Assembly: GCF_902498825.1 (NCBI RefSeq)
Contig: NZ_LR701459.1
Span: 2,028,414-2,092,413 of the forward strand
Source: Rhizobium sp. EC-SD404
GTDB lineage: Bacteria > Pseudomonadota > Alphaproteobacteria > Rhizobiales > Rhizobiaceae
Direction: 5' to 3'
Length of the DNA: 64,000 nucleotides
The position numbers and the translations under genes were made by a program. A model generated the notes under the pieces. It saw nothing but the letters and a program-made list of their open reading frames with translations, did not search any database and had not been told where the DNA came from. Below, in pieces: positions 38,314 to 47,301 of this stretch. How positions within the stretch are numbered: position 1 is the first letter of the stretch; each line of letters starts with the position of its first letter.

Positions 38314-39816
38314 ATGACCATCGTCGATACCCGCACACCCGATCCGAAGCGCTTCATCCCCGGTGCCACCGGCGATTGGGAAGTCGTCATCGGCATGGAG
38401 GTGCACGCGCAGGTGACGAGCAATTCGAAGCTCTTCTCCGGTGCATCGACAGAGTTCGGCAAGGCGCCGAACGCCAACGTTTCGCTCGTCGATGCCGCGA
38501 TGCCCGGCATGCTGCCTGTGATCAACGAGGAATGCGTGAAGCAGGCCGTGCGTACCGGTCTCGGCCTGAAGGCCCAGATCAACAAGCGCTCGATCTTCGA
38601 CCGTAAAAACTACTTCTACCCGGATTTGCCGCAGGGCTATCAAATTTCCCAGTTCAAGGATCCGATCGTCGGCGAGGGCAAGATCGTCATCTCGGTCGGT
38701 CCCGACCGGACGGGCAATTTCGAAGACATCGAAATCGGCATCGAGCGGCTGCACCTGGAACAGGATGCGGGCAAGTCGATGCACGACCAGCACCCGACCA
38801 TGTCCTACGTAGACCTCAACCGTTCGGGCGTCGCGCTGATGGAGATCGTCTCCAAGCCGGACTTGCGCTCTTCCGACGAGGCAAAGGCCTATCTCACCAA
38901 GCTGCGCACGATCCTGCGCTATCTCGGCACCTGCGACGGCAACATGGACGAGGGCTCCATGCGCGCCGACGTCAACGTGTCCGTGCGCAAGCCCGGCGGC
39001 GACTTCGGCACGCGCTGCGAGATCAAGAACGTCAACTCCATCCGCTTCGTAGGTCAGTCCATCGAATACGAAGCGCGCCGTCAGATCGCCATCCTGGAAG
39101 AGGGCGGCTCGATCGACCAAGAGACGCGCCTGTTCGATCCGGGCAAGGGGGAGACCCGTTCCATGCGCTCCAAGGAAGACGCGCACGACTATCGCTATTT
39201 CCCCGATCCGGACCTGCTGCCGCTCGAGTTCGACGATGCTTTCGTCGAGGAACTCGCAGCCCATTTGCCCGAACTGCCGGATGACAAGAAGGCGCGGTTG
39301 ATCGAGACGGTCGGGCTTTCGGTCTACGACGCTTCCATTCTCGTGTCAGACAAGGCAATCGCCGATTACTTCGAACGCGCCGCCAAGGGCCGCGACGGCA
39401 AGCTGGTCGCCAACTGGGTCATCAACGACCTCCTGGGCGCCCTGAACAAAGCCGGGCAATCCATTGAAGAGACTCCGGTTTCGCCCGACCAACTCGGCGC
39501 CATCGTTGATCTCATCAAGGCCGAAGTGATCTCCGGCAAGATCGCCAAGGATCTCTTCGAGATCGTCTGGAACGAGGGCGGCGATCCGGCGGCCATCGTC
39601 GAAGAACGCGGCATGAAGCAGGTCACCGACACCGGTGCGATCGAAAAGGCCGTGGACGAGATCATCGCCGCCAACCCCGACCAGGTCGAGAAGGCGAAGG
39701 CCAAGCCCTCGCTCGCCGGCTGGTTCGTCGGGCAGGTGATGAAGGCGACGGGTGGCAAGGCGAACCCGCAGGCGGTCAACGCCCTGGTCAAGGCCAAGCT
39801 CGGCCTCGAGGACTGA
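38314..39816 (+). CDS. gatB: aspartyl/glutamyl-tRNA amidotransferase subunit B
   Basis: GatB carries the kinase-like domain that activates the tRNA-bound Glu or Asp and recognises the tRNA. The 500-residue protein has [20 protein letters not shown] (about 22-41), [48 protein letters not shown] and [11 protein letters not shown]. It also has a C-terminal YqeY-like helical tail ending [16 protein letters not shown]. All fit the family at full length. A third GNAT follows 4 bp after its stop. It lies 121 bp after the second GNAT, so it may have its own promoter. Confidence 0.96.
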   Translation: MTIVDTRTPDPKRFIPGATGDWEVVIGMEVHAQVTSNSKLFSGASTEFGKAPNANVSLVDAAMPGMLPVINEECVKQAVRTGLGLKAQINKRSIFDRKNYFYPDLPQGYQISQFKDPIVGEGKIVISVGPDRTGNFEDIEIGIERLHLEQDAGKSMHDQHPTMSYVDLNRSGVALMEIVSKPDLRSSDEAKAYLTKLRTILRYLGTCDGNMDEGSMRADVNVSVRKPGGDFGTRCEIKNVNSIRFVGQSIEYEARRQIAILEEGGSIDQETRLFDPGKGETRSMRSKEDAHDYRYFPDPDLLPLEFDDAFVEELAAHLPELPDDKKARLIETVGLSVYDASILVSDKAIADYFERAAKGRDGKLVANWVINDLLGALNKAGQSIEETPVSPDQLGAIVDLIKAEVISGKIAKDLFEIVWNEGGDPAAIVEERGMKQVTDTGAIEKAVDEIIAANPDQVEKAKAKPSLAGWFVGQVMKATGGKANPQAVNALVKAKLGLED

Positions 39817-39820
39817 AACC

Positions 39821-40312
39821 ATGTTCTTCGTGCGAACGGCGATGAAGGCCGATCTTCCCGCCGTTCAAACCCTGCTGACCGAAACGTGGCACGCGACCTA
39901 CGACGTGCTCTACGGTGTGGAGAAGGTCGCGGAGATCACGCGCTCCTGGCACTCGGTGGAAGCGCTCCAAACGCGTCTGTCCCGGCCGCAATCGGAATTT
40001 CTGGTCGCCGATGACGGCAAGCGGATCGGCGGGATGGCCTATGCTGCCCGCTCCGACAAGGACGTGGTTCTTCTGCACCAACTCTACGTGCATCCGTCGC
40101 TTCAGGGCCAGGGCATCGGCCGCGATCTCTTCGCTGAAATCGAGACGTGCTTCGACGGGGCAAAGCGCATTCGCCTTGAGGTGGAGCCGGAAAACGAAAC
40201 CGCATGCGCATTCTACCGCGCGCATGGGTTCGTCGAGGTCGGCCGCACCGAAAACTGCGGCGCGGATGGCTCAGGCATCCCGGCACTGGTGATGGAAAAA
40301 GCGCTCGCCTGA
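39821..40312 (+). CDS. GNAT family N-acetyltransferase (after gatB)
   Basis: The 163-residue GNAT starts MFFVRTAMKADLPAVQTLL, has LYVHPSLQGQGIGRDLF (about 88-104) for acetyl-CoA binding, and ACAFYRAHGFVEVGR near the C-terminus. The start ATG is 4 bp after the gatB stop and GAGG lies before it. It is of a different subgroup from the two earlier GNATs in this cluster. The substrate is unknown. Confidence 0.85.
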   Translation: MFFVRTAMKADLPAVQTLLTETWHATYDVLYGVEKVAEITRSWHSVEALQTRLSRPQSEFLVADDGKRIGGMAYAARSDKDVVLLHQLYVHPSLQGQGIGRDLFAEIETCFDGAKRIRLEVEPENETACAFYRAHGFVEVGRTENCGADGSGIPALVMEKALA

Positions 40313-40432
40313 GCGATCGTTGCTCCGGCGCGCGCTTGCCCGCCACAATGTCCTGCTTGCTTTTGCACTTGATTGGACGCATGCACGGCGTTCCACTATT
40401 CTTGGCCAAACCAGTCTGATCCGGATAAATCG

Positions 40433-41653
40433 ATGGAAGAGTTTCACAAGGTCCGCCGCCTTCCGCCCTACGTCTTCGAACAGGTCAACCGCCTGAAGGC
40501 GAGCGCGCGAGCGGCCGGCGCCGACATCATCGACCTCGGCATGGGTAACCCGGATCTGCCGACGCCGAAGGCCGTCGTCGACAAGCTGTGCGACGTGGTG
40601 CGCGATCCGCGCACCCACCGCTACTCGTCGTCACGCGGCATCCCCGGGCTGCGCAAGGCGCAGGCAGCCTATTACGGCCGGCGTTTCGGCGTGAAGCTGA
40701 ACCCGGACACGCAGGTCATCGCGACGCTCGGCTCGAAGGAGGGCTTCGCCAACATGGCACAGGCGATCACCGCGCCCGGCGATGTCATCCTGTGCCCCGA
40801 TCCGACCTATCCGATCCACGCCTTCGGTTTCCTGATGGCGGGCGGCGTGATCCGTTCCATGTCGGTGAAGCCGGACGATCAGTTCTTCGTCGCGATCGAG
40901 CGAGCCGTGCGCCATTCGATCCCGAAGCCGCTCGCGCTGATCCTCAACTATCCGTCCAACCCGACCGCCTATACGGCCGACCTCGATTTCTACAAGGAAG
41001 TGGTCGCCCAGGCGAAGAAGCACGACATCATCATTCTGTCGGATCTGGCCTATTCGGAGATCTATTTCGACGACAACGCGCCGCCGCCGTCCGTGCTGCA
41101 GGTGCCGGGCGCAATCGACGTCGCCGTCGAGTTCACATCCATGTCGAAAACCTTCTCGATGCCCGGTTGGCGTATGGGCTTCGCCGTGGGCAACGAGCGG
41201 CTCATTGCGGCTCTGGCGCGGGTCAAGTCGTATCTCGACTACGGCGCTTTCACGCCGATCCAGGTTGCCGCTTCGGCCGCCCTCAATGGCGATGGCTCCG
41301 ACATCGAAGAGGTGCGCAGCATCTACAAGCGCCGCCGCGACGTGCTGGTGGACAGTTTTGGCAAAGCGGGCTTCGAAGTGCCGCCTCCGGCCGCGACCAT
41401 GTTCGCCTGGGCACCGATCCCGGAAAAGTTCAAGCCGCTCGGCTCGCTCGAATTTTCGAAGCTTCTGGTCGAGAAGGCGGACGTCGCCGTGGCGCCCGGC
41501 ATCGGTTTCGGCGAGCAGGGCGACGACTATGTGCGTATCGCACTGGTGGAGAACGAGCACCGCATCCGCCAGGCCGCGCGCAACATCAAGCGCTTCCTTG
41601 CAACGGCGGACGAGACGATGCACAACGTCATCGCGCTGAACGCACGGCGCTGA
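40433..41653 (+). CDS. class I/II pyridoxal-phosphate aminotransferase (AlaC/DapL-like)
   Basis: This fold-type I aminotransferase of 406 residues has the PLP lysine in SMSKTFSMPGWRMGF (about 239-253). Upstream are NYPSNPTAYTADLDFY and LSDLAYSEIYFD, the usual cofactor-contact segments. It resembles glutamate-pyruvate (AlaC) or LL-diaminopimelate-type aminotransferases; the exact substrate cannot be fixed here. Position directly before hom suggests a role in amino acid synthesis in the aspartate family. In several relatives an aminotransferase of this type also precedes hom. Confidence 0.9.
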   Translation: MEEFHKVRRLPPYVFEQVNRLKASARAAGADIIDLGMGNPDLPTPKAVVDKLCDVVRDPRTHRYSSSRGIPGLRKAQAAYYGRRFGVKLNPDTQVIATLGSKEGFANMAQAITAPGDVILCPDPTYPIHAFGFLMAGGVIRSMSVKPDDQFFVAIERAVRHSIPKPLALILNYPSNPTAYTADLDFYKEVVAQAKKHDIIILSDLAYSEIYFDDNAPPPSVLQVPGAIDVAVEFTSMSKTFSMPGWRMGFAVGNERLIAALARVKSYLDYGAFTPIQVAASAALNGDGSDIEEVRSIYKRRRDVLVDSFGKAGFEVPPPAATMFAWAPIPEKFKPLGSLEFSKLLVEKADVAVAPGIGFGEQGDDYVRIALVENEHRIRQAARNIKRFLATADETMHNVIALNARR

Positions 41654-41711
41654 TGCCTTTCGACCGCGGGCAGCAATCCGCGGTCCTTCCAAGCCGAACG
41701 ATGGAAATTCC

Positions 41712-43037
41712 ATGTCTGAACCGCTGAAAATCGGGATCGCAGGTCTCGGTACCGTTGGAGCCGCGCTCGTCCACGTCCTCGTGTCGCGATATGCGCTTCT
41801 AGCCGAAGCCTGCGGCCGGCCGATCGAGATCGTCGCCGTGTCGGCTCGCGATCGCGAACGCAATCGCGGCATCGATCTGCGCGCCATGCACTGGTTCGAC
41901 GACCCGATCGAACTGGCCAAGTCCGGCGACATCGACGTCTTCGTCGAACTGATCGGCGGCGCGGCCGACCCGGCCTTGAGCGCGGTCGAGGCGGCCCTGT
42001 CGCGCGGTATTCACGTCGTTACCGCCAACAAGGCTTTGCTTGCCAAACATGGTGTTCGGCTGGCGGCTCTCGCCGAGGAAAAAGGCGTTCTCCTCAATTT
42101 CGAAGCGGCCGTCGCAGGCGGCATCCCCGTCATCAAAGCTATGCGCGAGTCGCTGACGGGCAACCGCGTCAGCCGCCTCTACGGCATCATGAACGGCACG
42201 GCGAACTACATCCTGACGACGATGGAGCGTGAGGGTCTGAGCTTCGAGGCCTGCCTCAAGGAAGCGCAGCGCCTCGGCTATGCGGAAGCGGATCCGACCT
42301 TCGACATCGAAGGCAACGACACCGCGCACAAGCTTGCCATCCTGACGAGCCTTGCCTTCGGCACCGAGATCGCAGCCGACGATATCTATCTCGAAGGCAT
42401 CTCCAACATCTCGATCGACGATATTCGTGCCGCCGACGATCTCGGTTACCGTATCAAGCTGCTCGGCGTTGCGCAGCGCACAGACTCCGGCATCGAGCAG
42501 CGCGTTCATCCAACCATGGTGCCGAAGGACAGCGTCATCGGCCGCGTCGACGGCGTGACCAATGCGGTCGCGATCGAATCCGACGTGCTCGGCGAACTCA
42601 TCATGTCGGGACCAGGCGCCGGCGGTGACGCAACCGCTTCGGCCGTGATGGGTGACATCGCTGATATCGCGAAAAGCCGTCCAGGCATCCAGCACGGACC
42701 AGCGCTCGGCAGGCCGGCAGCCAAGCTCATTCCCTATAAGCGCGCCAAGATGCGCAGCCATGAAGGCGGATATTTCATTCGCGTCACCGTGCAGGACAAG
42801 GCCGGCGTCTTCGCGTCGATTGCAACGCACATGGCGGAGAATACGATCTCTCTCGAATCCATCGTCCAGCGCGCCAAGCACACGTCGCCGGCCGGCAGCG
42901 GCCGCCAGACGGTCGTGCTCGTCACCCATGCGACCACCGAATCATCTGTTCGGGCGGCTGTTCAGGCCATGGTCGCGGATGGTTACACGATCGGTGCGCC
43001 GCAGGTGATCCGGATCGAGCGTCCGAAAGCGGCTTGA
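41712..43037 (+). CDS. hom: homoserine dehydrogenase
   Basis: This is an NAD(P)-dependent oxidoreductase that makes homoserine from aspartate semialdehyde, the branch to threonine and methionine. The 441-residue protein has the dinucleotide-binding GIAGLGTVGAALVHVL (about 10-25), VTANKALLAKHG (about 102-113), the active-site region YGIMNGTANYIL and AEADPTFDIEGNDTAHKLAI. The ACT domain at the end (YFIRVTVQDKAGVFASIATH) gives probable feedback control by threonine. A common relative order is hom-glpX-recJ; here recJ follows after 79 bp with no glpX. Confidence 0.95.
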   Translation: MSEPLKIGIAGLGTVGAALVHVLVSRYALLAEACGRPIEIVAVSARDRERNRGIDLRAMHWFDDPIELAKSGDIDVFVELIGGAADPALSAVEAALSRGIHVVTANKALLAKHGVRLAALAEEKGVLLNFEAAVAGGIPVIKAMRESLTGNRVSRLYGIMNGTANYILTTMEREGLSFEACLKEAQRLGYAEADPTFDIEGNDTAHKLAILTSLAFGTEIAADDIYLEGISNISIDDIRAADDLGYRIKLLGVAQRTDSGIEQRVHPTMVPKDSVIGRVDGVTNAVAIESDVLGELIMSGPGAGGDATASAVMGDIADIAKSRPGIQHGPALGRPAAKLIPYKRAKMRSHEGGYFIRVTVQDKAGVFASIATHMAENTISLESIVQRAKHTSPAGSGRQTVVLVTHATTESSVRAAVQAMVADGYTIGAPQVIRIERPKAA

Positions 43038-43116
43038 GCCAGCGGATCGCTTGGCGAAGACCCGTTTCTAGGAGGCCCGTACTCGGGAAGCCCGTTCAAA
43101 GGAAGACGGAATAGAG

Positions 43117-44919
43117 ATGGCGCCGATACCGGGAGAGGTCAGCCGCGCATTTCTGGATGTCGAGCGCTCGCTGACGGGCCAGCGCTGGGTTCAGCGCCTC
43201 GATCAGGCGGGCCTCAACCAGGCGCTTGCGATTTCCCAGTCTCTCGGCCTCTCGGAACTGGTGGCGCGCGTGATGGTCGGCCGCGGCGTGACCATGGGTG
43301 ACGCCGCCGACTTTCTCGATCCGACGCTGAAACGCCTGATGCCCGACCCGTCGACGCTGACCGACATGGACCGGGCGGCCGAGCGCTTGGCGGCAGCCAT
43401 CATCATCGGTGAACGTATCGCCATTTTCGGCGACTATGATGTCGACGGCGCATGTTCGTCGGCGCTCATGAAGCGGTTCTTGGACCATTTCGGTATCCAG
43501 AGCGAAATCTACATCCCGGACCGCATTTTCGAAGGCTACGGGCCGAACGTCGCGGCCATCGATGAGCTGATCGATCGCGGCAACCGGCTGATCGTGACTG
43601 TGGACTGCGGCTCGACGAGCCACGAGTCGCTGGCCGCCGCCGCTGCGCGCGGGATCGATGTGGTGGTCATTGACCACCACCAGGTCGGCAGCGAGCTTCC
43701 GCCCTGTGCGGCGCTGGTCAACCCCAACCGGGAAGACGATCTCTCCGGCCAAGGGCATCTCTGTGCGGCCGGTGTCGTGTTCCTGACGCTTGTCGCCACG
43801 CTGCGGCTCCTGCGCATGCGCCAGCAGCCGGGGCATCAGTCGATGAACCTCTTGTCGCTGCTCGATCTCGTGGCGCTCGGCACGGTTTGCGACGTGGTGC
43901 CTCTGAAGGGCCTGAACCGCGCTTTCGTGACCAAGGGGCTCGTCGCCGCCCGCCAGCTGGCCAATCCTGGTCTTGCCGCATTGGTGCGCGTCGCCGGCAT
44001 TGGCGGACCCATCACGCCCTATCATTTCGGTTTCATGATCGGCCCGCGCATCAATGCCGGCGGGCGCATCGGCGATGCCGCGCTGGGCAGCCGGCTTTTG
44101 ACGATCGAGGACCGGTCGCAGGCCGACCAGATCGCAATACAGCTCGACGGACTGAACCGCGAACGCCAGGCAATGGAAACCGTGATGCTCGAGGAGGCGG
44201 AAGCCGAGGCGCTGGCGGAATATGCCAACGGTTCGGGCCCCGCCGTTTTCGTCACGGCGCGCGAGGGGTGGCACCCGGGTATCGTCGGGCTGATCGCTTC
44301 GCGCCTCAAGGACCGGTTGCGGCGCCCCGCATTCGCCATCGCTTTCGACAGCCAGGGCAAGGGGTCGGGGTCCGGACGTTCGATTGCCGGCTTCGATCTC
44401 GGACGCGCGGTGCGTGCCGCAGTGGATCAGGGGTTGCTGGTCAAGGGCGGCGGTCATGCCATGGCTGCGGGCCTTACGGTCGATCGCTCGCGGCTCGGCG
44501 CCCTGCGCGCCTTTCTGGAAGAGCAGGCGGCGAAGAAGGTGGCGAGCCTCGTCGCCGACAGCACGCTGCAGATCGATGGCGCGCTTTCGGCGACCGGCGC
44601 GACGCTGGCACTGGTCGATCTTCTCGAATCGGCCGGACCTTACGGCGCAGGCCATCCGCAACCCGTCTTCGCCCTGCCGCGCCACCGCTTGGTGGATGTC
44701 CGAACCGTCGGCAACGGCCATGTGAAAATCAGCGCCGCCGCTGCCGATGGCCGACGTGTCGACGGCATCGCGTTCCGCGCGGCCGGCAGCGAGCTGGGGC
44801 AGGGATTGCTCGCCGGGCAGGGACTGTCGTTCCATTTCGCGGGCACGCTCACCGCGGACCACTGGCAGGGCACGCAGCGTGTTCAGCTTAGATTACTCGA
44901 TGCCGCTCGGGCAGACTGA
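43117..44919 (+). CDS. recJ: single-stranded-DNA-specific exonuclease RecJ
   Basis: RecJ is a 5'-3' single-strand exonuclease for recombination and mismatch repair. The 600-residue protein has the DHH family motifs: DYDVDG at 106-111, VDCGS near 162, and VVIDHHQVG at 183-191. The DHHA1 domain motif GGHAMAAGL is near 447-455. The first codon is ATG at 43117. Length fits RecJ (about 560-610). It ends 95 bp before the tRNA-Glu gene on the other strand. Confidence 0.95.
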   Translation: MAPIPGEVSRAFLDVERSLTGQRWVQRLDQAGLNQALAISQSLGLSELVARVMVGRGVTMGDAADFLDPTLKRLMPDPSTLTDMDRAAERLAAAIIIGERIAIFGDYDVDGACSSALMKRFLDHFGIQSEIYIPDRIFEGYGPNVAAIDELIDRGNRLIVTVDCGSTSHESLAAAAARGIDVVVIDHHQVGSELPPCAALVNPNREDDLSGQGHLCAAGVVFLTLVATLRLLRMRQQPGHQSMNLLSLLDLVALGTVCDVVPLKGLNRAFVTKGLVAARQLANPGLAALVRVAGIGGPITPYHFGFMIGPRINAGGRIGDAALGSRLLTIEDRSQADQIAIQLDGLNRERQAMETVMLEEAEAEALAEYANGSGPAVFVTAREGWHPGIVGLIASRLKDRLRRPAFAIAFDSQGKGSGSGRSIAGFDLGRAVRAAVDQGLLVKGGGHAMAAGLTVDRSRLGALRAFLEEQAAKKVASLVADSTLQIDGALSATGATLALVDLLESAGPYGAGHPQPVFALPRHRLVDVRTVGNGHVKISAAAADGRRVDGIAFRAAGSELGQGLLAGQGLSFHFAGTLTADHWQGTQRVQLRLLDAARAD

Positions 44920-45014
44920 CCCAGTCAGGGCGGATTGAGGGAGAGCTCGAGAAAACCGCGTCTACGGCCGAACGATGTCGTCAGCGGCTCTAAAGGCTGT
45001 AGCTCAGGGGGAAG

Positions 45015-45089
45015 TGGCACGCCCTAGGGGAGTCGAACCCCTCTTTCCAGAATGAAAATCTGGCGTCCTAACCGATAGACGAAGGGCGC
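45015..45089 (-). tRNA. tRNA-Glu (anticodon TTC), CCA encoded
   Basis: Read on the minus strand it begins GCGCCCTTCGTCTATCGG. Its anticodon arm is CCAGA-TTTTCAT-TCTGG with anticodon TTC, followed by a T arm GAGGGGTTCGACTCCCCT. The acceptor closes with AGGGCGT and discriminator G, followed by an encoded CCA. The first acceptor pair is G1-U72, a wobble. Confidence 0.96.
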
Positions 45090-45119
45090 ATGCCGTGGTC
45101 GCCGCGAGGCGATGGGCGT

Positions 45120-45148
45120 CTTATAGTCAGGTGATCTGGTTCCCGCAA
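45120..45148 (-). promoter_or_regulatory. sigma70-type promoter of tRNA-Glu
   Basis: On the minus strand TTGCGG (45143-45148) and TATAAG (45120-45125) are separated by exactly 17 bases. The start would lie about 20-25 bases before the tRNA 5' end at 45089. The match to the housekeeping consensus is good for this lineage. Confidence 0.7.
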
Positions 45149-45214
45149 GCGGCAAACCACCCGATCCCGAAAAAAAATGACAGAGAAAAGCGGAATTTTG
45201 AGTGTGCGTTTTGT

Positions 45215-45234
45215 CAAGCCCAAACAAGGGCTTG
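45215..45234 (-). terminator. hairpin after the M15-like lipoprotein gene
   Basis: CAAGCCC (45215-45221) pairs with GGGCTTG (45228-45234) around a 6-base loop, just past the stop of the leftward gene. No long T-run follows on the minus strand, so it may need help from Rho or simply protect the 3' end. Confidence 0.5.
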
Positions 45235-45240
45235 CATCTG

Positions 45241-46512
45241 TTAGCTGCGACGACGGCAGCGCCAGTTCCAGTCGCGCTTCGAGCCGATATCCACATGCAC
45301 GGAGTCGGTGTGGCAGTAGGTGCCGACACCGCCGCGACCCGGCAGGCTGCGGGCATATTCCGCGATCTGCCATTTGCTGACGCCGGGCACCTGGATGTCT
45401 GCTGCTTCGCAGTACATGTGGCGCGATTCCCGCGCCCCGCCGACCTTGCGGTTGTAACCACGGTCCCGGAAGCCGGATGTCACGAGAACCGGCCGGCCGA
45501 AATGTGCTTCGATCCGTTTCAGTGTCTGAACGAGCTGTGGCTTCAGGCAGGCGACGTCCACCCGCTCATGCTGCGTGCGCAAGCGACCACCGGCAAGCCC
45601 GGCGATGCCGGCAGCCGATGCGAGCTGAACGGTACCGTTATCGTCGGAATAGGAGTTGTAATCAAAGCCGTCGCGGTGCTGAAGCTGGTAGAGCGATCCC
45701 ACCTCGCGGACACCCGGAAGGACCGGGCCATCTGTGTTGGTAACGCTCAGCCGTGCGCGCGGAGCGCTCGATTCGATGGACGCCGTGGTGATCTGAGAGG
45801 GTGGTGCTTCTTCGGCGACCTCATCCTCAGGCTCTACGGACTCGTCATCGACGTCGCCAAGATCAATGATCGGTTGCGGTGCGCGGTCGTTCGCCTGCTG
45901 CACGACGGGACGTGTCTCGCCGTCGCTGCTGCGCGAAAAGAGACGGGCAAAAGGAGAAGGGCCCCGGTCTGTCTCTTCCGACAATGCATTCACGGGCGCG
46001 GTCGTCGCTGTGGCTGCCTGCTCGGCCGAGGCGATCTGCTGCGGCTCGGTAGTGGCGGCGGGCTGGGTGGCCACATCCGCTGCGGCTTCTGGCGCCACAA
46101 CAGCGACGGCTTGCTCCGGTTCGACCGTTGCTTGTGGAACTGCTGCTTCGGCGGTCTGAGCGTCGATCGTTGGTGCTGGAACGGTGTCGGCTGCAGCAGT
46201 CTCGACGGCTGCTTCGGTCTCGGCATCAGTTGCAACTGTTCCGGCTGGAGCGGCATCACCCGGGACCGCGGCAGCCACACTGCTCACGGGCGCATTTCCG
46301 TCGAAAGCACCGGCGCTGCTCGACGGAGCGCTGATGGCCGAAGTGGTGATGGATGGATCGCCGTTGAAACCGAGCTGACCATCGTCGGAGACGGCACATG
46401 CCGAAAGCAATCCGAGCAGGGCAGTCGCCCCCGCCAGTCGCTTCAGAATATGGGCTGTCTGGCTGCGTCTTTCGACCTGCAATACCCCGTCCCCGCTCGT
46501 CCCGCTCTTCAA
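45241..46512 (-). CDS. lipoprotein with M15/DUF882-type peptidase domain
   Basis: This protein of about 420 residues has an N-terminal lipobox-like segment (TALLGLLSACAVSDD), then about 220 residues of low-complexity Ala/Thr/Pro/Val-rich linker. The C-terminal domain (about 320-420) is related to peptidase M15A/DUF882: VTSGFRDRGYNR, SRHMYCEAADIQVPG and HTDSVHVDIGS supply the expected zinc-site residues. It is probably an envelope-attached peptidoglycan hydrolase or binding protein. The start is uncertain: TTG at 46512 falls inside a perfect inverted repeat, and TTG at 46482 is the alternative. A stop codon lies just upstream of 46527, so no longer form exists. Confidence 0.82.
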   Translation of the reverse strand: MKSGTSGDGVLQVERRSQTAHILKRLAGATALLGLLSACAVSDDGQLGFNGDPSITTSAISAPSSSAGAFDGNAPVSSVAAAVPGDAAPAGTVATDAETEAAVETAAADTVPAPTIDAQTAEAAVPQATVEPEQAVAVVAPEAAADVATQPAATTEPQQIASAEQAATATTAPVNALSEETDRGPSPFARLFSRSSDGETRPVVQQANDRAPQPIIDLGDVDDESVEPEDEVAEEAPPSQITTASIESSAPRARLSVTNTDGPVLPGVREVGSLYQLQHRDGFDYNSYSDDNGTVQLASAAGIAGLAGGRLRTQHERVDVACLKPQLVQTLKRIEAHFGRPVLVTSGFRDRGYNRKVGGARESRHMYCEAADIQVPGVSKWQIAEYARSLPGRGGVGTYCHTDSVHVDIGSKRDWNWRCRRRS

Positions 46513-46548
46513 TATCCGCCGAGTGTTCTAAGCAACTCGGCGGATATT
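46511..46548. repeat. 14-bp perfect inverted repeat at the lipoprotein gene start
   Basis: AATATCCGCCGAGT (46511-46524) and ACTCGGCGGATATT (46535-46548) are perfectly complementary around a 10-base loop. There is no T-run on either side, so it is not a normal terminator. It covers or abuts the start region of the leftward lipoprotein gene and could be an operator or a translation-control hairpin. Confidence 0.7.
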
Positions 46549-46672
46549 GTCCATGCCCCCCGAGATTTCAGGGCTTACGGCGCATCACATGACCTTTCAG
46601 TCGATGAAAACGCGTGCGTTGGACATGCGGGGAGGAGACTGCAGTTCCGATATTGTGTCGGAGCGGATGAGA

Positions 46673-47113
46673 TTACCAGCTGCCGGTATTTTCCATCGAT
46701 GCCCATGGCTCCTGGCGGGGCAGGGCATCGCCTTTTTGCAGCAGCTCGATGGAAATGCCGTCGGGCGAGCGCACGAACGCCATGTTGCCGTCGCGCGGCG
46801 GGCGGTTGATGGTGATACCAGCATTCTGCAGGTTGGTGCACAGCGCATAGATGTCGTCGACGACATAGGCGAGATGGCCGAAATTGCGCCCGCCGGTATA
46901 CTCTTCCGGATCCCAGTTATAGGTCAGCTCGACCATCGGCGCCCGCTCGCTCTCGGCCCGCGCCTTGTCCTCGGGAGCAGCCAGGAATACGAGGGTGAAA
47001 CGACCCTGTTCGTTCTCGATGCGGCGGATTTCCACAAGGCCGAGCTTGTTGCAGTAGAAGTCGAGCGAGGCATCCAGATCGCGCACGCGCACCATCGTGT
47101 GGAGATAACGCAT
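46673..47113 (-). CDS. gloA: lactoylglutathione lyase (glyoxalase I)
   Basis: Glyoxalase I isomerises the hemithioacetal of methylglyoxal and glutathione to S-lactoylglutathione. The 146-residue protein starts [20 protein letters not shown] (the His is a metal ligand). It has [30 protein letters not shown] with the Glu and His ligands, and [14 protein letters not shown] with the last Glu. All four ligand positions are kept, consistent with a Ni-dependent enzyme. It is divergent from the cold-shock gene. Confidence 0.94.
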   Translation of the reverse strand: MRYLHTMVRVRDLDASLDFYCNKLGLVEIRRIENEQGRFTLVFLAAPEDKARAESERAPMVELTYNWDPEEYTGGRNFGHLAYVVDDIYALCTNLQNAGITINRPPRDGNMAFVRSPDGISIELLQKGDALPRQEPWASMENTGSW

Positions 47114-47301
47114 TGGGGTTTCCTTTCATTTTTGGTTCCGGTTGCCCGTAGTTAGGCGCGAGCGGCCCGTGCACAATGCCGGCATGCAGGATTGGCGCTG
47201 TATTCATGGAAAAGTAACACTTGCACACAGCGCCCTTTGCGATGCTATTCTCTCAATCGAGAATCAAGATTACTTGGCTCGCATGACAAAGGCGGTAGGG
47301 G

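Noticed and set aside
43096..44862. Minus-strand open frame of about 590 residues opposite recJ
   Set aside because: RecJ on the plus strand has all family motifs; the antisense frame has none.
44994..45016. tRNA-like D-arm (GTAGCTCAGGGGG) on the plus strand near tRNA-Glu
   Set aside because: No matching anticodon or T arm follows on the plus strand; the real tRNA here is on the minus strand at 45015-45089.
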